From Mesostigma viride (Eukaryota; Streptophyta; Mesostigmatophyceae; Mesostigmatales; Mesostigmataceae): a stretch of 64,000 nt of DNA. The DNA lies in contig RPFO01000380.1 of assembly GCA_009746045.1 (NCBI GenBank), positions 1,195,343-1,259,342 of the forward strand. Reading direction: 5' to 3'. Positions 1-12,267 of the stretch are shown here, piece after piece; the stretch's first letter is position 1, and each line of letters starts with the position of its first letter. A program made the translations under genes and the position numbers. The notes under the pieces are model-generated. The model was not told where the DNA came from. It worked only from the letters and a program-made list of their open reading frames with translations, and searched no databases.

Positions 1-2726
<2,726 letters not shown>

Positions 2727-3267
2727 GACTTACAAGTCTCCCCCCCATAGGTCATTATAACCGGAAATGCGCAATCATAGTGTAGGCTTTGCCAGCAGAT
2801 TCGTATGCAGCGCAGGACCGGCGGCCGCCTGGGCTATCTATGAGAGGCAGCGATGTGCAACCGGAACACTAGCACACAACCGCCAAATCCCAACAGGGGC
2901 AATTACAAAGCGGGTATGCCCACCAAATTGCACGCCCCAGTCACGAACCGTCGTCGAATGGCGCTTACAGTGCGTGAATCCTGCGCCCATCGTCACGTGG
3001 CAGGCAGGCGTCACGCCAAGGGACCATGCCCAGCTCGCAATTTCGCTCCTCAGGTTGAAACGCCTCCTTCAAGCGCTCATAAAAAATGGAGTTTGCACGG
3101 AATACAGGATCGGCGAGCTGGGAACAAGATAATTTTTACGTGGTGTTCGATTTTCTGATACACTTCACTTGTCTGTTTACTTCAAAAATGGGCATGTGCG
3201 CGCCAATATTAATTCTTGGTAACCTGGTTGCACGAGGTTAGTGCGGGGCTCATGAGATTGCTCGTCT

Positions 3268-3492
3268 TCATGGTGCGTAACTACTAACTGGCGCCAGTCG
3301 CGTCAGGCGCGATTCTGAAGGCGCGTGTTCGCGAGAAATTGCACCGCCAAAAGCGGCTATTGTACGGTCAAGGGGTGATCCAAAGATTTTGCTGAACTGA
3401 TTCACGTACGTCTGAAGCCCTACAGCGTTGTACTTGTCCAGAATGGCCTCAAAGCTGTCGTCATATGTCGTCATATCTTCACTAGGCGACAT
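3268..3492 (-). CDS. Small hypothetical protein, 74 aa
   Basis: Open frame beginning MSPSEDMTTYDDSFEAI, with a predicted helical, amphipathic N-terminal half (DKYNAVGLQTYVNQF) and a basic tail, ending TGA. Codon and residue composition look protein-like rather than repeat-derived. It lies about 540 bp upstream of the glutamine-rich start on the same strand, so it could be a separate short gene or an unspliced upstream exon. No family is recognised. Confidence 0.3.
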   Translation of the reverse strand: MSPSEDMTTYDDSFEAILDKYNAVGLQTYVNQFSKIFGSPLDRTIAAFGGAISREHAPSESRLTRLAPVSSYAP

Positions 3493-4600
3493 TAGCAGTC
3501 AGTCAGTCATGAGTCAGTCAGGTGATTCCTAACCCATGCCAGTTATGAATTGTCGGGAGTCGCACCTTGCCGTATCATTCGTACTTTTTCATACGTATTA
3601 TTTTTTGTTCGTACTTTCTGTTACTTTTCAGGCCCTATTATCCTCGCCACCTGTCCCCATTTTCTACGATGCGGATTCGAGGGTACGGTTGTCCCGAAAC
3701 TGCAATTTCAGGTTTAAAACAAAGATATGGGTATATTGTGAATATAATATGCTTAGGTGATTATATTATCCATAAGTGAATCATGTTGTAAATTCCCAAT
3801 GATGAGCTCAACGACTATCTCTACATATTAAAAATCATATTAATATTTAAACATATTTATATTAGCAGATAGACTGATATTCTATGATTTCTATCCAAAC
3901 ATATACCATTTTTTTGTATAGAGATCATTATTCGTATATTTATTCGTTTGAAAGGTTAATATTAAATACTCCCTCAACTCCCCTCTGCAGGATATCTAAC
4001 TCCTCCGTCCTCGGGCATTTCAGGCTCAGCAGTTCAGCAGTCAGCACTGCTCCTGTGTGGGCGGTTCCGCTTACGGCACTGTAGATAGCAGCTGATGGGA
4101 ACAGCTGATGGGAGCACTGCTCCTGTCAAGCCTCCTGTCAACTACCTCTAGCTGCAACCCCGCACCGTGACACAACAACAACTACTACTACTACGACTAC
4201 AACAACAACAACACCTCGTCTGACTCGTATCTTTCCGGGGAAATGGATGTTGTTGTTGTTTCCATATAACCGACAACACGTGGTATATCAGTCAGTCAGC
4301 CAGTTGGATCCCGCGCCGCAAACAACAGTTGTTGTTGTTGTTGTTGTTGTTGTTGTTGGTTGATTTGGACTGCGTTATCATCGATCGATTGAATGTTGTT
4401 GTCTATGATGTTTGATTGTGACACATTTGGGATGTTAGCAAACACTACCAGTCCGGCCGGCAACCTGCGGACGCTAGCAAACACTAAAACGTACAGAGTG
4501 GACCAGTCCGGCCGGCGGCCTACCGGGACGCAAGTTTTATTTCAAGACCAGTAGTTCTCGTACATTACGCCCGACAACATCACCTGCATAACGTACGGTG
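3493..4600. other. Intergenic stretch, AT-rich core with TTG microsatellites
   Basis: 3590-3980 is strongly AT-rich compared with its surroundings. 4161-4260 and 4329-4357 hold ACT/AAC/TTG-type trinucleotide repeats. No supportable gene is seen. The text after the second microsatellite (TTGATTTGGACTGCGTTAT) recurs near 5115-5135 before a second TTG tract, so the two are copies of one dispersed unit. Confidence 0.6.
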
Positions 4601-4606
4601 TGCGCC

Positions 4607-4744
4607 CTATTTATTCCCGTTTTTTCGTCGCCCCTTGCGTTGGGGCAACTCCTCCCCATCCGACGGCTCCAAATCCTCCTGGCGCGCCGCAGCAAGCCGG
4701 TCCATGTAGCATGTGCGGTACTCATCCAGGCGATTCGACAGCAT
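4607..4744 (-). CDS. Possible terminal exon or gene fragment
   Basis: The minus-strand frame reads MLSNRLDEYRTCYMDRLAAA, then an acidic patch (EDLEPSDGEE) and a basic nuclear-localisation-like tail (QRKGRRKNGNK) before TAG. A candidate splice acceptor (ccctgtccag) lies about 27 bp upstream in the same frame. The composition is that of a nuclear protein C-terminus, but no matching upstream exon was found, so it may be a relic. Confidence 0.25.
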   Translation of the reverse strand: MLSNRLDEYRTCYMDRLAAARQEDLEPSDGEELPQRKGRRKNGNK

Positions 4745-4828
4745 GCAGCATGCAGCATGTCGGGCCACTGGACAGGGCTCTGGGAGGACTGCGAGCCTCC
4801 TTGGCCTCCACTTCCACTGGACAAGGCT

Positions 4829-4960
4829 ATTCGGCTACATCTGTGCGGTTTTTCGGCTACATCTGTGCGGTTTTCGGCTACATCTGTGCGGTTTTTCGGC
4901 TACATCTGTGCGGATTTCGGCTACATCTGTGCGGATTTCGGCTACATCTGTGCGGTTCTC
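4829..4960. repeat. 21-22 bp minisatellite, 6 copies
   Basis: Six copies of a unit containing CGGCTACATCTGTGCGG, separated by 5-7 bases that vary (TTTTT, TTTT, ATTT). The repeat-derived frames (SATSVRF, RTDVAEI) are not taken as genes. Confidence 0.9.
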
Positions 4961-5134
4961 GGGTGTACCTGTCCGTCCGTCCGTCAGATTCACCCATCTG
5001 ACGGTCGTAAAACGTTGGGAGAGTAAGCGAGCGGAATAGGGTGTGCCAACTGCCAAGTTGCCAATGCCTGTGATGGATTCGAGGGTCCGATACGATGGAT
5101 CTGTTGTTGTCGTTGGTTAGATTTGGACTGCGTT

Positions 5135-5135
<1 letters not shown>

Positions 5136-5171
<36 letters not shown>
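5136..5171. repeat. (TTG)12 microsatellite
   Basis: Uninterrupted TTG units. It shares its left flank with the tract at 4329-4357. Confidence 0.9.
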
Positions 5172-5172
<1 letters not shown>

Positions 5173-5955
5173 GTCCCACGCCGCACATGGGCAGCAGAGA
5201 ATCTGTAGTGGCCGTGGCACACAACTGCAGCAGAGCGTCTATAACGGCCAAGGGCCGGAATATATTTAGTATATCGGATCGTGGTGTGGGGTTTGGCGTT
5301 GGAATCAACAACAAGTCAACACAACAAGTCGACAACAGCTGCACGTTGTACGGCAAGCTTAACGCGAACCACGTCCCAGGGAGGTTTCCGTGCAATAACG
5401 TGACTCAGACTGTGTTACCGACTTAAACCGTAATGGTCTGATGGATGGCTCGGAGCCTCGGACGATTGGACTGTTATAGCCGCTATGTAGGGCGCCGCTA
5501 GCCCGCTACAGTACGCAGCCTAATCACCGAAATGCAACTTGACTCCAAGACGCACGAGCGGTGCCCATTAAAATTCCAAGAGGCAGAGATACCGCTGAAA
5601 TTTTGATGACATGGGCGTTTAAGCCCTGTAAAATTTTAGGGGTTTGAGACCCGCACACGGCAGGCAATATCCAGCGCGTGGCTCGCTTGTTCTGTTTTCG
5701 AGCGTAGGTAATTCGAAGGACGAGGAAGCTTAAGGCCTGATTTAGACATGCCGAAATGAAAGGGCGGGATTTCGGTAAATTCGTTCATTCTACGTGGTTA
5801 AAATCCAAGGGATATGCATACATGGATGCCGAAGGAAATTAGCAAAATTTGCAGATATTACGATCAGGTCGAATTCGCCGTTCGGCGGACAGCCGGCCGC
5901 TGATCTGTGGCCGTTGGAAGCTAGCGGGGTTTAATTTGGCAGAATTTAAAAACAA
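5172..5955. promoter_or_regulatory. Upstream region of the PP2-A10-like gene
   Basis: No gene is seen. The last ~120 bp before the ATG are moderately AT-rich, and the start context AAACAAATGA has A at -3, favourable for translation. No clear TATA element could be placed. Confidence 0.3.
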
Positions 5956-7626
5956 ATGACTCGCTCATTGAAGACCAAGGTCGCCATCACCGTCGGCTCA
6001 ACGACCGTGCTGTCGTTGGTCGCCTACCAAATCTACAAGTCGGGGGTTTTGAAGCGAGCTCAGAAATCCGTGGAGGACTCCGTGGAGTCTCTATACAAGT
6101 TTTGCGACACGTTATCTTCCCTGAATGGGGCCTTGTCCTCGACCAGCCGGATCGCTCAGACCATCACGGACGATTTGGAGTCCTATTTAAGAAGCGACAG
6201 CGGAGCGCTCCCCGGTAGTCTCCGCCAGCTGATCAAAGCCGCCGGCCACGCCGACACGCAGGAGCTGCTGGTCAAGCTCACGTCCTCGGTCGTCAAGGGC
6301 GCGTGCGTGGGTCTCGACGTCAACTGCGCCGCCAGCTCCACGCCCGCAGGGTCCTGTGCTGCTCCCCCTGGGATCATTGACCGCATCATGGACAAGCTGA
6401 TCTCCAAGCGCGGCGCCAGCTTTGTCTCGGTGATCATGACTCGCGTGCTGCGCGAGGGGATCAACTCGTACATGGACGCTCAGACGCGCGGTCGCCAGGA
6501 TAAGCGCGAGGGCGGCGGCGGGGCCACCGCCACTAGCGGTGACATTCCCCAGAATCAGACTGTGCTTGACACCATCCTGCTATACGTTGGCTCTGACAAG
6601 GGCCGGCAGCTCGTGCGCGAGTGCGTGACGACGTTCGTGGTTAACCTGGTCAGTGTGTATGTGGACAAGACCGCCAGCATAAACCCGTACGATGAGATAC
6701 TGACCAGCGTGGCCAAGCCAGCACATCGCCCCGTCGTGCGTGACCTCATGGCCACCATGTGCAACGAGGCAGTCTCCTCGTACGTGCGCGTCGCGAGCGG
6801 TATGGCAGCAGAGCGACCCCATCATCACCATCATCATCATGATTGCGCCAGCGCGGCAACGCCAAGTTCACATGTATTCGGCACCACCACGCCAATACTC
6901 TCCCGCATCGCCATCGATGCGTCCCTGGCCGCACCATCCACCACTGCCGCGTCCACCCCAGCGTCTTCCTTTGGATCCCCCCCACACCTTTACACTCGCG
7001 ATGACTGTGGTGGCGGTGGTGGCGAGGGCCCCCCCTCCCCCTGCTCCTTCATGACCCCCGTGAAGCCTGCGTGCCGAGCGAGCCATGCGGACTCCCAGGA
7101 CCACCCTGGCCAGGGTGCGCCCGTGGTTCCTGCCCACGGCCCGGCGTCTCTCGCCAGCTGGGGCCACCTGTGCCCGCCTTGTGGCGGCGGCGGGGGCACC
7201 GTCGCGGCGGCATGCTCGCTAGACGAGCCTCCGGGCTGGATCGCCGACCTGGTGCGCGTGGCCAGGGTCCCGGCCAACCGCTCGCTGGTGTGTGATGTGG
7301 CGGGCGTGGTTAGCGCGCAGGCGGTGCGGTCGCTGGTGGCGGCACTGGCGGAGATGTTCCGATCGAGGCTGCGGACAAGCGTGTTTGCAGGCCGGTTCGT
7401 GTCCTCACCGTCTCCCTCGTCTTCTGGGTTGGGAGGTACCCCGTATGGTGGGTACCGGGATGGCGTCGGGGCGGTGGGCAGCAGCGGCGGTGCTGCGATG
7501 GCACGCCCGCTGGTGTTGTCAGGGGATGCCGAGGCGCTGCTCCAGCGTGGCCTGTTTGCGCTCAGCTGGTGCCTGGTGTTGCTCATGTTCTCGCAGATGA
7601 CGCCCGCCCTGCTGCCGGCGCATTAG
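5956..7626 (+). CDS. PP2A10: PHLOEM PROTEIN 2-LIKE A10-type membrane protein, 556 aa
   Basis: Single-exon gene. Its layout matches the plant PP2-A10-like family. An N-terminal membrane segment (about residues 8-26) is followed by a conserved helical region (LRSDSGALPGSLRQLIKAA), then DRIMDKLISKRGASFVSV and a block containing VYVDKTASINPYDEI (about residues 234-248). A final block starts WIADLVRVARVPANRSLV, and a hydrophobic C-terminal segment covers about 530-553. Seen here but not typical of the family are long G/S/P-rich insertions: a run of seven histidines (289-295) and low-complexity stretches at about 300-420 and 465-500. The molecular function of the family is not established. The name comes from sequence similarity to a phloem lectin annotation, and no PP2 lectin domain is seen. 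The start is chosen because the membrane segment and the family alignment begin immediately after it. Confidence 0.82.
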   Translation: MTRSLKTKVAITVGSTTVLSLVAYQIYKSGVLKRAQKSVEDSVESLYKFCDTLSSLNGALSSTSRIAQTITDDLESYLRSDSGALPGSLRQLIKAAGHADTQELLVKLTSSVVKGACVGLDVNCAASSTPAGSCAAPPGIIDRIMDKLISKRGASFVSVIMTRVLREGINSYMDAQTRGRQDKREGGGGATATSGDIPQNQTVLDTILLYVGSDKGRQLVRECVTTFVVNLVSVYVDKTASINPYDEILTSVAKPAHRPVVRDLMATMCNEAVSSYVRVASGMAAERPHHHHHHHDCASAATPSSHVFGTTTPILSRIAIDASLAAPSTTAASTPASSFGSPPHLYTRDDCGGGGGEGPPSPCSFMTPVKPACRASHADSQDHPGQGAPVVPAHGPASLASWGHLCPPCGGGGGTVAAACSLDEPPGWIADLVRVARVPANRSLVCDVAGVVSAQAVRSLVAALAEMFRSRLRTSVFAGRFVSSPSPSSSGLGGTPYGGYRDGVGAVGSSGGAAMARPLVLSGDAEALLQRGLFALSWCLVLLMFSQMTPALLPAH

Positions 7627-8283
7627 CCACGAGGTGAACGCGGCCAGCAGACTAGGGAGCATGCTATGCAGCATGTCACCAGGCCATGCCAATGAGACGA
7701 TCACGGGTCCAGCAGGACTCCTCCGATACGGATCCTCGGCATGCCCCGCGTGTGATAGTCTCATCGACACAAATCATACAACCAGCACATGCATCTGGTT
7801 CTCTCATTGATATTCACAAACCAGCATGTATAAGATGTTCGGCGCCTTCAACAATCAGACATGCACCCTTTGATGAGGCACAAGTGCGCACCTGGCAGCG
7901 CTGGCTTGGAAGCGAGTTCCGGTTTGTGAGGCGAGAGTTTATCCACTGGCATTCGTTTGGACTGGTGTTTTGGAGTTTTCGAGTTCAAAATGTTTCTTCC
8001 TTCCCGTTGCTGCTGCCGCTGGTATTACTTCCCAGGCGTGTTATTCCGTCGCCTGTTATGTAGTGTCAAAGTGAGTAGGCAGCAGCATGTAACCTGCCGG
8101 CAGCTGGAACCTGCGGGACATTTTCATGCAGTTCTGAACAGGGTGTGCCGTGCGCATCTGGTGATATACCCATGTCTTTGTACATAGAAGAGTTTATTAT
8201 GCCATGGGTAGTTCAGTGCCGGTTGTACTTTGGTAGAGTGTTGTAATGTATACAAGTAAAGAAACTTGGTACTATTGACTGAG
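7627..8283 (+). other. 3' flank of the PP2-A10-like gene
   Basis: No coding sequence is supported. It probably holds the 3' UTR; AATGTATACAAGTAAAGAAA around 8243-8262 could be near a polyadenylation site. It ends where the foldback transposon begins. Confidence 0.35.
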
Positions 8284-8297
8284 TAACCCGTGTTTTT

Positions 8298-8352
8298 TTA
8301 CAACGCGATACATCGCGTTGTAGGGTTAGAACGCGATGTATCGCGTTGTAAT
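8298..8352. repeat. Double palindrome at left tip of foldback element
   Basis: Two consecutive palindromes around AACGCGATACATCGCGTT and AACGCGATGTATCGCGTT, separated by AGGGTTAG. The mirrored copy is at 18489-18543. They can form twin hairpins and may be transposase-binding sites; that role is inference. Confidence 0.8.
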
Positions 8353-8881
8353 CTGACACGTGGCAAACCTATTAAACATGCGATTTTTGGTCTGAAACTT
8401 TCAACACAGGTCAGAAACATCTCATAGAATTAAAGAAAAAATCCTGGTATTTTTGGTATTTTTTTTGTGACAACTGCAAACAAATATGTACCACTGAAAT
8501 CAGGCATTTTCGCGGGACGAAGGTGAAGACGACGGCAGGTAGATCTCGCCAGTTTTTGCGCGAATTTCAGTGGCTGTTGGGTGGCACGACCATGATGACG
8601 CGCGTTCAAAGGTTGATAATTAGGTTTCTACGAGTTTGTTGAGGTACTGGGGCAAAGGAAACGTAGTTTTTTTCCAGCTTCTCACCCAACTTTCATGCGG
8701 AAACCCTGGAAACCGGCATACATATTATTACGGCAAGACTCGGGTCTGCTGCGGCACCATGCTTGGTATTTCTGCATGGTGTTTCGACTTCTTAACACAT
8801 GTTTATTCATTCCGAACGCCCGGACTCTCGGCTAAACCGAGATTTGTGCAGACTTTTATATTGGGTAGCTCCGGGCATGAT

Positions 8882-10036
8882 TAATTAATTAATTAGAAAC
8901 ATAACTCCGTTGGGAGTACATGTAGCACATATCCCTGAGAAGGGGTATATGGCTTTTAATACATTCTGGGCTACTTCCTGCAAGGGTGGGAATGTAAGCT
9001 ACCCTTGCTCTAGGTGCACCAGGGCACCTGCACCCTCATAATCTTCACACTATGCCCAGCTAAGGGGGAGTATGTTATGTGGGGGGAGATCATCATGGCT
9101 ATACAAGAGCTAGGACATGGCTTCTCGACAGAGAGCATCTCTCTGCATAGGCATAGCATGGCTAAATTCTTGGTGCAACATCCATGGGGGTCCCGTGATA
9201 CGGCATGGCGTGGCTAAATTCTGAAATGCATCATCCATGGCCATTATGGGCGCACATGCGCTGGGGCCGCGTGGTAGGCTAGCCTTAAATCTACACTACT
9301 GCTATATTCCCTAGACTGGGGGTGCCTGCCAAGGCTTGTGGTCGACGTGGGTGACGTCCCCCCTCCAGTATACCGGTTTCCCCCCTGCGCTTTGCCGTAT
9401 CTGGAGGTAGGTCGGCCATAGCTCGCGTCTTCGTTGTTGCTGGGCCAGGGTCAGGTCGTCGTCCCACATGAAGTGAGTCCTCGAGAGCTTCTTGCGGTTT
9501 TTAAGCTAGAAACAACACCTTGTCCGCCATGTACTTAAAGGTGAGGAGCACGGGTGCCGGGCCAGCCTTACCCCGCGCGCGGGGGAGGCGATTAACAGCC
9601 GACATGCGCAGCTCACCAGCTATGTGCATGGGGGCAAGAATGTCGCGCTTAAATGCCGTAAGAAGAGTCGTCGAGTCCTCACCTGCCAGCTGGTCGAAGT
9701 TCTTGACTATGACGTTGTGGCTGCGCTGGGTGCGGTCGGCCTCCTCGCGGAGGTCGAGGGCTTGTTGTTTAAGCTGTGCCGCGATGGTGGAGGTGGTACG
9801 TGGAGGTGGCGTGGTGCCGTGCTTAAGCAAGTCCGCCCAGGTGGAGGGAGCATCACCGGCCGGGCCAGCAGGTGCCGGCTTGGTGGCGATATCCCTCACC
9901 GCCTGGGCGGTGATGCCGGCGGTGTTCTGCATGCACTCGATGGCTATGGCGGTGTCCTTTAGGCGTTGGTCGATGTCGAGAAGCTGGGCCTTGAGGGTGG
10001 CGGTGGAGGTGGAGGCCGGTGGCAGTGGAGGCGCCC
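8882..10036 (-). mobile_element. ORF1-only LINE-like retroposon copy 1
   Basis: Minus-oriented insertion in the left arm of the foldback element. The (TTAA)n tail is at 8880-8895, followed by the family 3' UTR (starting CATAACTCCGTTGGGAG in this strand) and an ORF1 fragment at 9310-10036. The flanks share GGCATGAT (8874-8881 and 10037-10044). The uninterrupted right arm at about 15765-15785 shows the empty site. Confidence 0.75.
9310..10036 (-). pseudogene. Retroposon ORF1-like RNA-binding protein, broken
   Basis: Translation gives a helical segment (AQLLDIDQRLKDTAIAIE), then an RRM-like region (NVIVKNFDQLAGEDS and LPRARGKAGPAPVLLTF). A stop at about 9501 and a frame change come before the C-terminal block DDLTLAQQQRRRELWP. 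This coiled-coil, RRM, C-terminal-domain order is that of LINE-1-type ORF1 proteins. It is 5' truncated relative to copy 5. Confidence 0.65.
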
Positions 10037-10111
10037 GGCATGATGGCGCCTGCAAATAGCGGAAGGCGTGACCGTGGCTATTGCTACGGTATGCTGTATT
10101 TTCCTGGAAAT

Positions 10112-10609
10112 TAATTAATAAATTAATTTAAATCATAGCTCCGTTGGGAGCATATGTAACACATAGCCCTGGGAAAGGGGCATCTATGGGTTTGTAATGT
10201 ACAATCAGGTCGACAACCTGCAGGTGGAGGATGTACAACTATCACCTGATCTGGGTGCACAAGGTGCACCTGCACCGCCATGATGGTTCATGCCTCCTTA
10301 ACAAGCACAGGCACCCAGGGGGGCGGCTTGAGGAGAGGGCCTAGAAGGCCTGCATGACATATGGGGTGGAAGGTATGTGGCTAGGCTATAGCTGGTGTAC
10401 ACATGGCATCTCAGCAGAGAGTAACTCCCTGCATAGGCATAGCATGGCGTTTTCCGCGTTTTCCGCGGACCGGCACTGAACGCAAATGGTTTTCACCTTT
10501 GCGGCGTGCCAAATCAGAATAGCATGGCTAAATTCTTAATGCATCATCCATGGGACGGTCCCATTGTAGGCAGGGCGTGGCTAAATACTGAAAGCATCAT
10601 CCATGGGGG
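10112..10609 (-). mobile_element. ORF1-only LINE-like retroposon copy 2 (3' UTR only)
   Basis: Minus-oriented, 5'-truncated insertion: TTAA-type tail at 10110-10130, then the family 3' UTR. The target duplication CCTGGAAAT is at 10103-10111 and 10610-10618. The empty site reads through in the right arm at about 15703-15715. It carries its own 70-bp insertion at 10449-10518. Confidence 0.8.
10449..10518 (+). mobile_element. 70-bp micro-insertion with 10-bp target duplication
   Basis: Inserted in retroposon copy 2. The flanking duplication ATAGCATGGC is at 10439-10448 and 10519-10528. The empty site is visible in copy 1 (about 9146-9165, GGCATAGCATGGCTAAATTC). Its last ~33 bp (GGTTTTCACCTTTGCGGCGT onward) recur as a separate insertion at 37783-37815. 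Confidence 0.75.
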
Positions 10610-10812
10610 CCTGGAAATGGCCTCTGCCACCGGCTCAATAGTGCTTGCAGGCGTAAGTATATCGTGTTTCTACCGAGTTTCTGCCAGTTTTCCACTTATT
10701 TCTACCGACCTCTGCCCAGCCTCTCTAAGAACGCTATCCTACTCGACGTTGCTTGCATGTCAGCCATAGCAGGTTGCAGTTGTGCAGTATTTGGGTGCCA
10801 GTGTATACGTCG

Positions 10813-11082
10813 CCCCCGCTCCTTCTCACCTTTAAGACCCCGGCGGACAAGATTTCCTTTCTCAGACGCCGCAAGCGGCTCGAGAAGACTCTCTTCACCC
10901 TTGATGACGACTTGACCCTGGCGCAGCAACAACGGCGACGGGAGCTATGGCCGACCTACCTCCAGCTCCGGCAGACCAAGGCGGGGCAGCCGGTGTACTG
11001 GAAGGGGGCGGCCATCTACGTCGGCCACAAGCCCTGGCATGCGACCCCCGCGGCCCCAGCGACTCCAGACGCCCCAGCTTAG
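10813..11082 (+). pseudogene. ORF1 C-terminal fragment
   Basis: Frame contains LLTFKTPADKISFLRRRKRL, then DDDLTLAQQQRRRELWPTYL and QPVYWKGAAIYVGHKPWHA before the stop. This stretch is intact but lacks the N-terminal two thirds of the protein. It is useful as the cleanest C-terminal domain of the family in the window. Confidence 0.65.
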
Positions 11083-11499
11083 GGGAATACAGCAGTAGTA
11101 GTGTAGAATAGATAGCCCGTGGCCATGTACATTCTGATCATGTACATGATCAGAACTCCTACAGGCACTATACCAGCTGAGCCACGAGCATATTATTTAA
11201 CCATGTACATGTGTGCCTATGATGTGCCACACTCCAGACGATTGAATTGAATTGAATTGAATTGTAACATAACTCCGTTGGGAGTATATGTAGCACATAG
11301 CCCAGAGAAGGGGCATATGGCCTATCATACATTCTAAGCTACTTCCTGTGCAAGGGTGGGAATGTAAACAACACTTGCTCTAGGTGCACTAGGGCACCTG
11401 CACCACCCAGAGTTTCAGGCAACACCCAGCAGCTAAGGGGAGCCTGTCATAGGTGGGGAAGATCAGCACAGCTATACAAAAGCTAGGGCTTGTGGCCGA

Positions 11500-12267
11500 C
11501 GTAGATGGCCCGGCGCCCCCTTCCAGTACACCGGCTGGCCCGCCTTGGTCTGCCGGAGCTGGAGGTAGGTCGGCCATAGCTCCCGTCGCCGTTGTTGCTG
11601 TGCCAGGGTCAAGTCGTCGTCCACGGTGAAGTGAGTATTCTCGAGCCGCTTGCGGCGTCTGAGGAACGAAATCTTGTCCGCTGGGCTATCAAAGATGAGA
11701 AGAAGCGGATCGAGGCGCCCCTGCCTTACCCCGCGCGCGGGGGAGGCGGTGGGCGGTCAGCTTGATCTCACCAAGAAGGCCCATGCGTGCAAGGATTTTG
11801 CTCTCAAACGCACGTGCAAGCTTCTCGGAATTCTCACCTTCTTCCATGTCGAAGTTCTTGAGTATGGCGTTGAGGCTGCGCTTGGCGAGCTCAGCCTCCT
11901 CGCGGAGGTCAAGCGTCTGCCGCTGGAGCTGGGCTGCGACGGCGGAGGTGGTGGAGGTGGTATGTTGCTTAAGCATGTCCGCCCAGGTCGTGATGGGAGG
12001 AGCATCGCCGGCCAGGCCAGCCGGGGCTGGCTTGGCGGCAATGTCCTTCACTGCCTGGGCGGTGAGGCCTGCTGTGTTCTGCAAGACCTCGATAGCGATT
12101 GCATTATCCTTGAGGCGCTGGTCGATGTCGCGGAGCTGGCCGGGGCGGTGATGGAGTCGGTGGAGGCGGAGGGGGGGGGGGGGTGGAGGCGAGGAGGGTG
12201 GCGGTGGCGGTGGGGATGGTGGGGAGCTCAGCAGCCAGCGTGCCGCCAATTGCCGCCACATCTGCGG
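11500..12267 (-). pseudogene. ORF1-like protein, interrupted and frameshifted
   Basis: Contains a proline-rich N-terminal region, QLRDIDQRLKDNAIAIEVLQ, the RRM-like segment NAILKNFDMEEGENSEKLAR and LPRARGKAGAP. A frame change then precedes the C-terminal DDLTLAQQQRRRELWP block. The N-terminal part continues beyond the hAT-like insertion at 13886. Confidence 0.65.

Noticed and set aside
9520..10059. Plus-strand frame of 179 codons
   Set aside because: Antisense shadow of the ORF1-like retroposon sequence on the minus strand.
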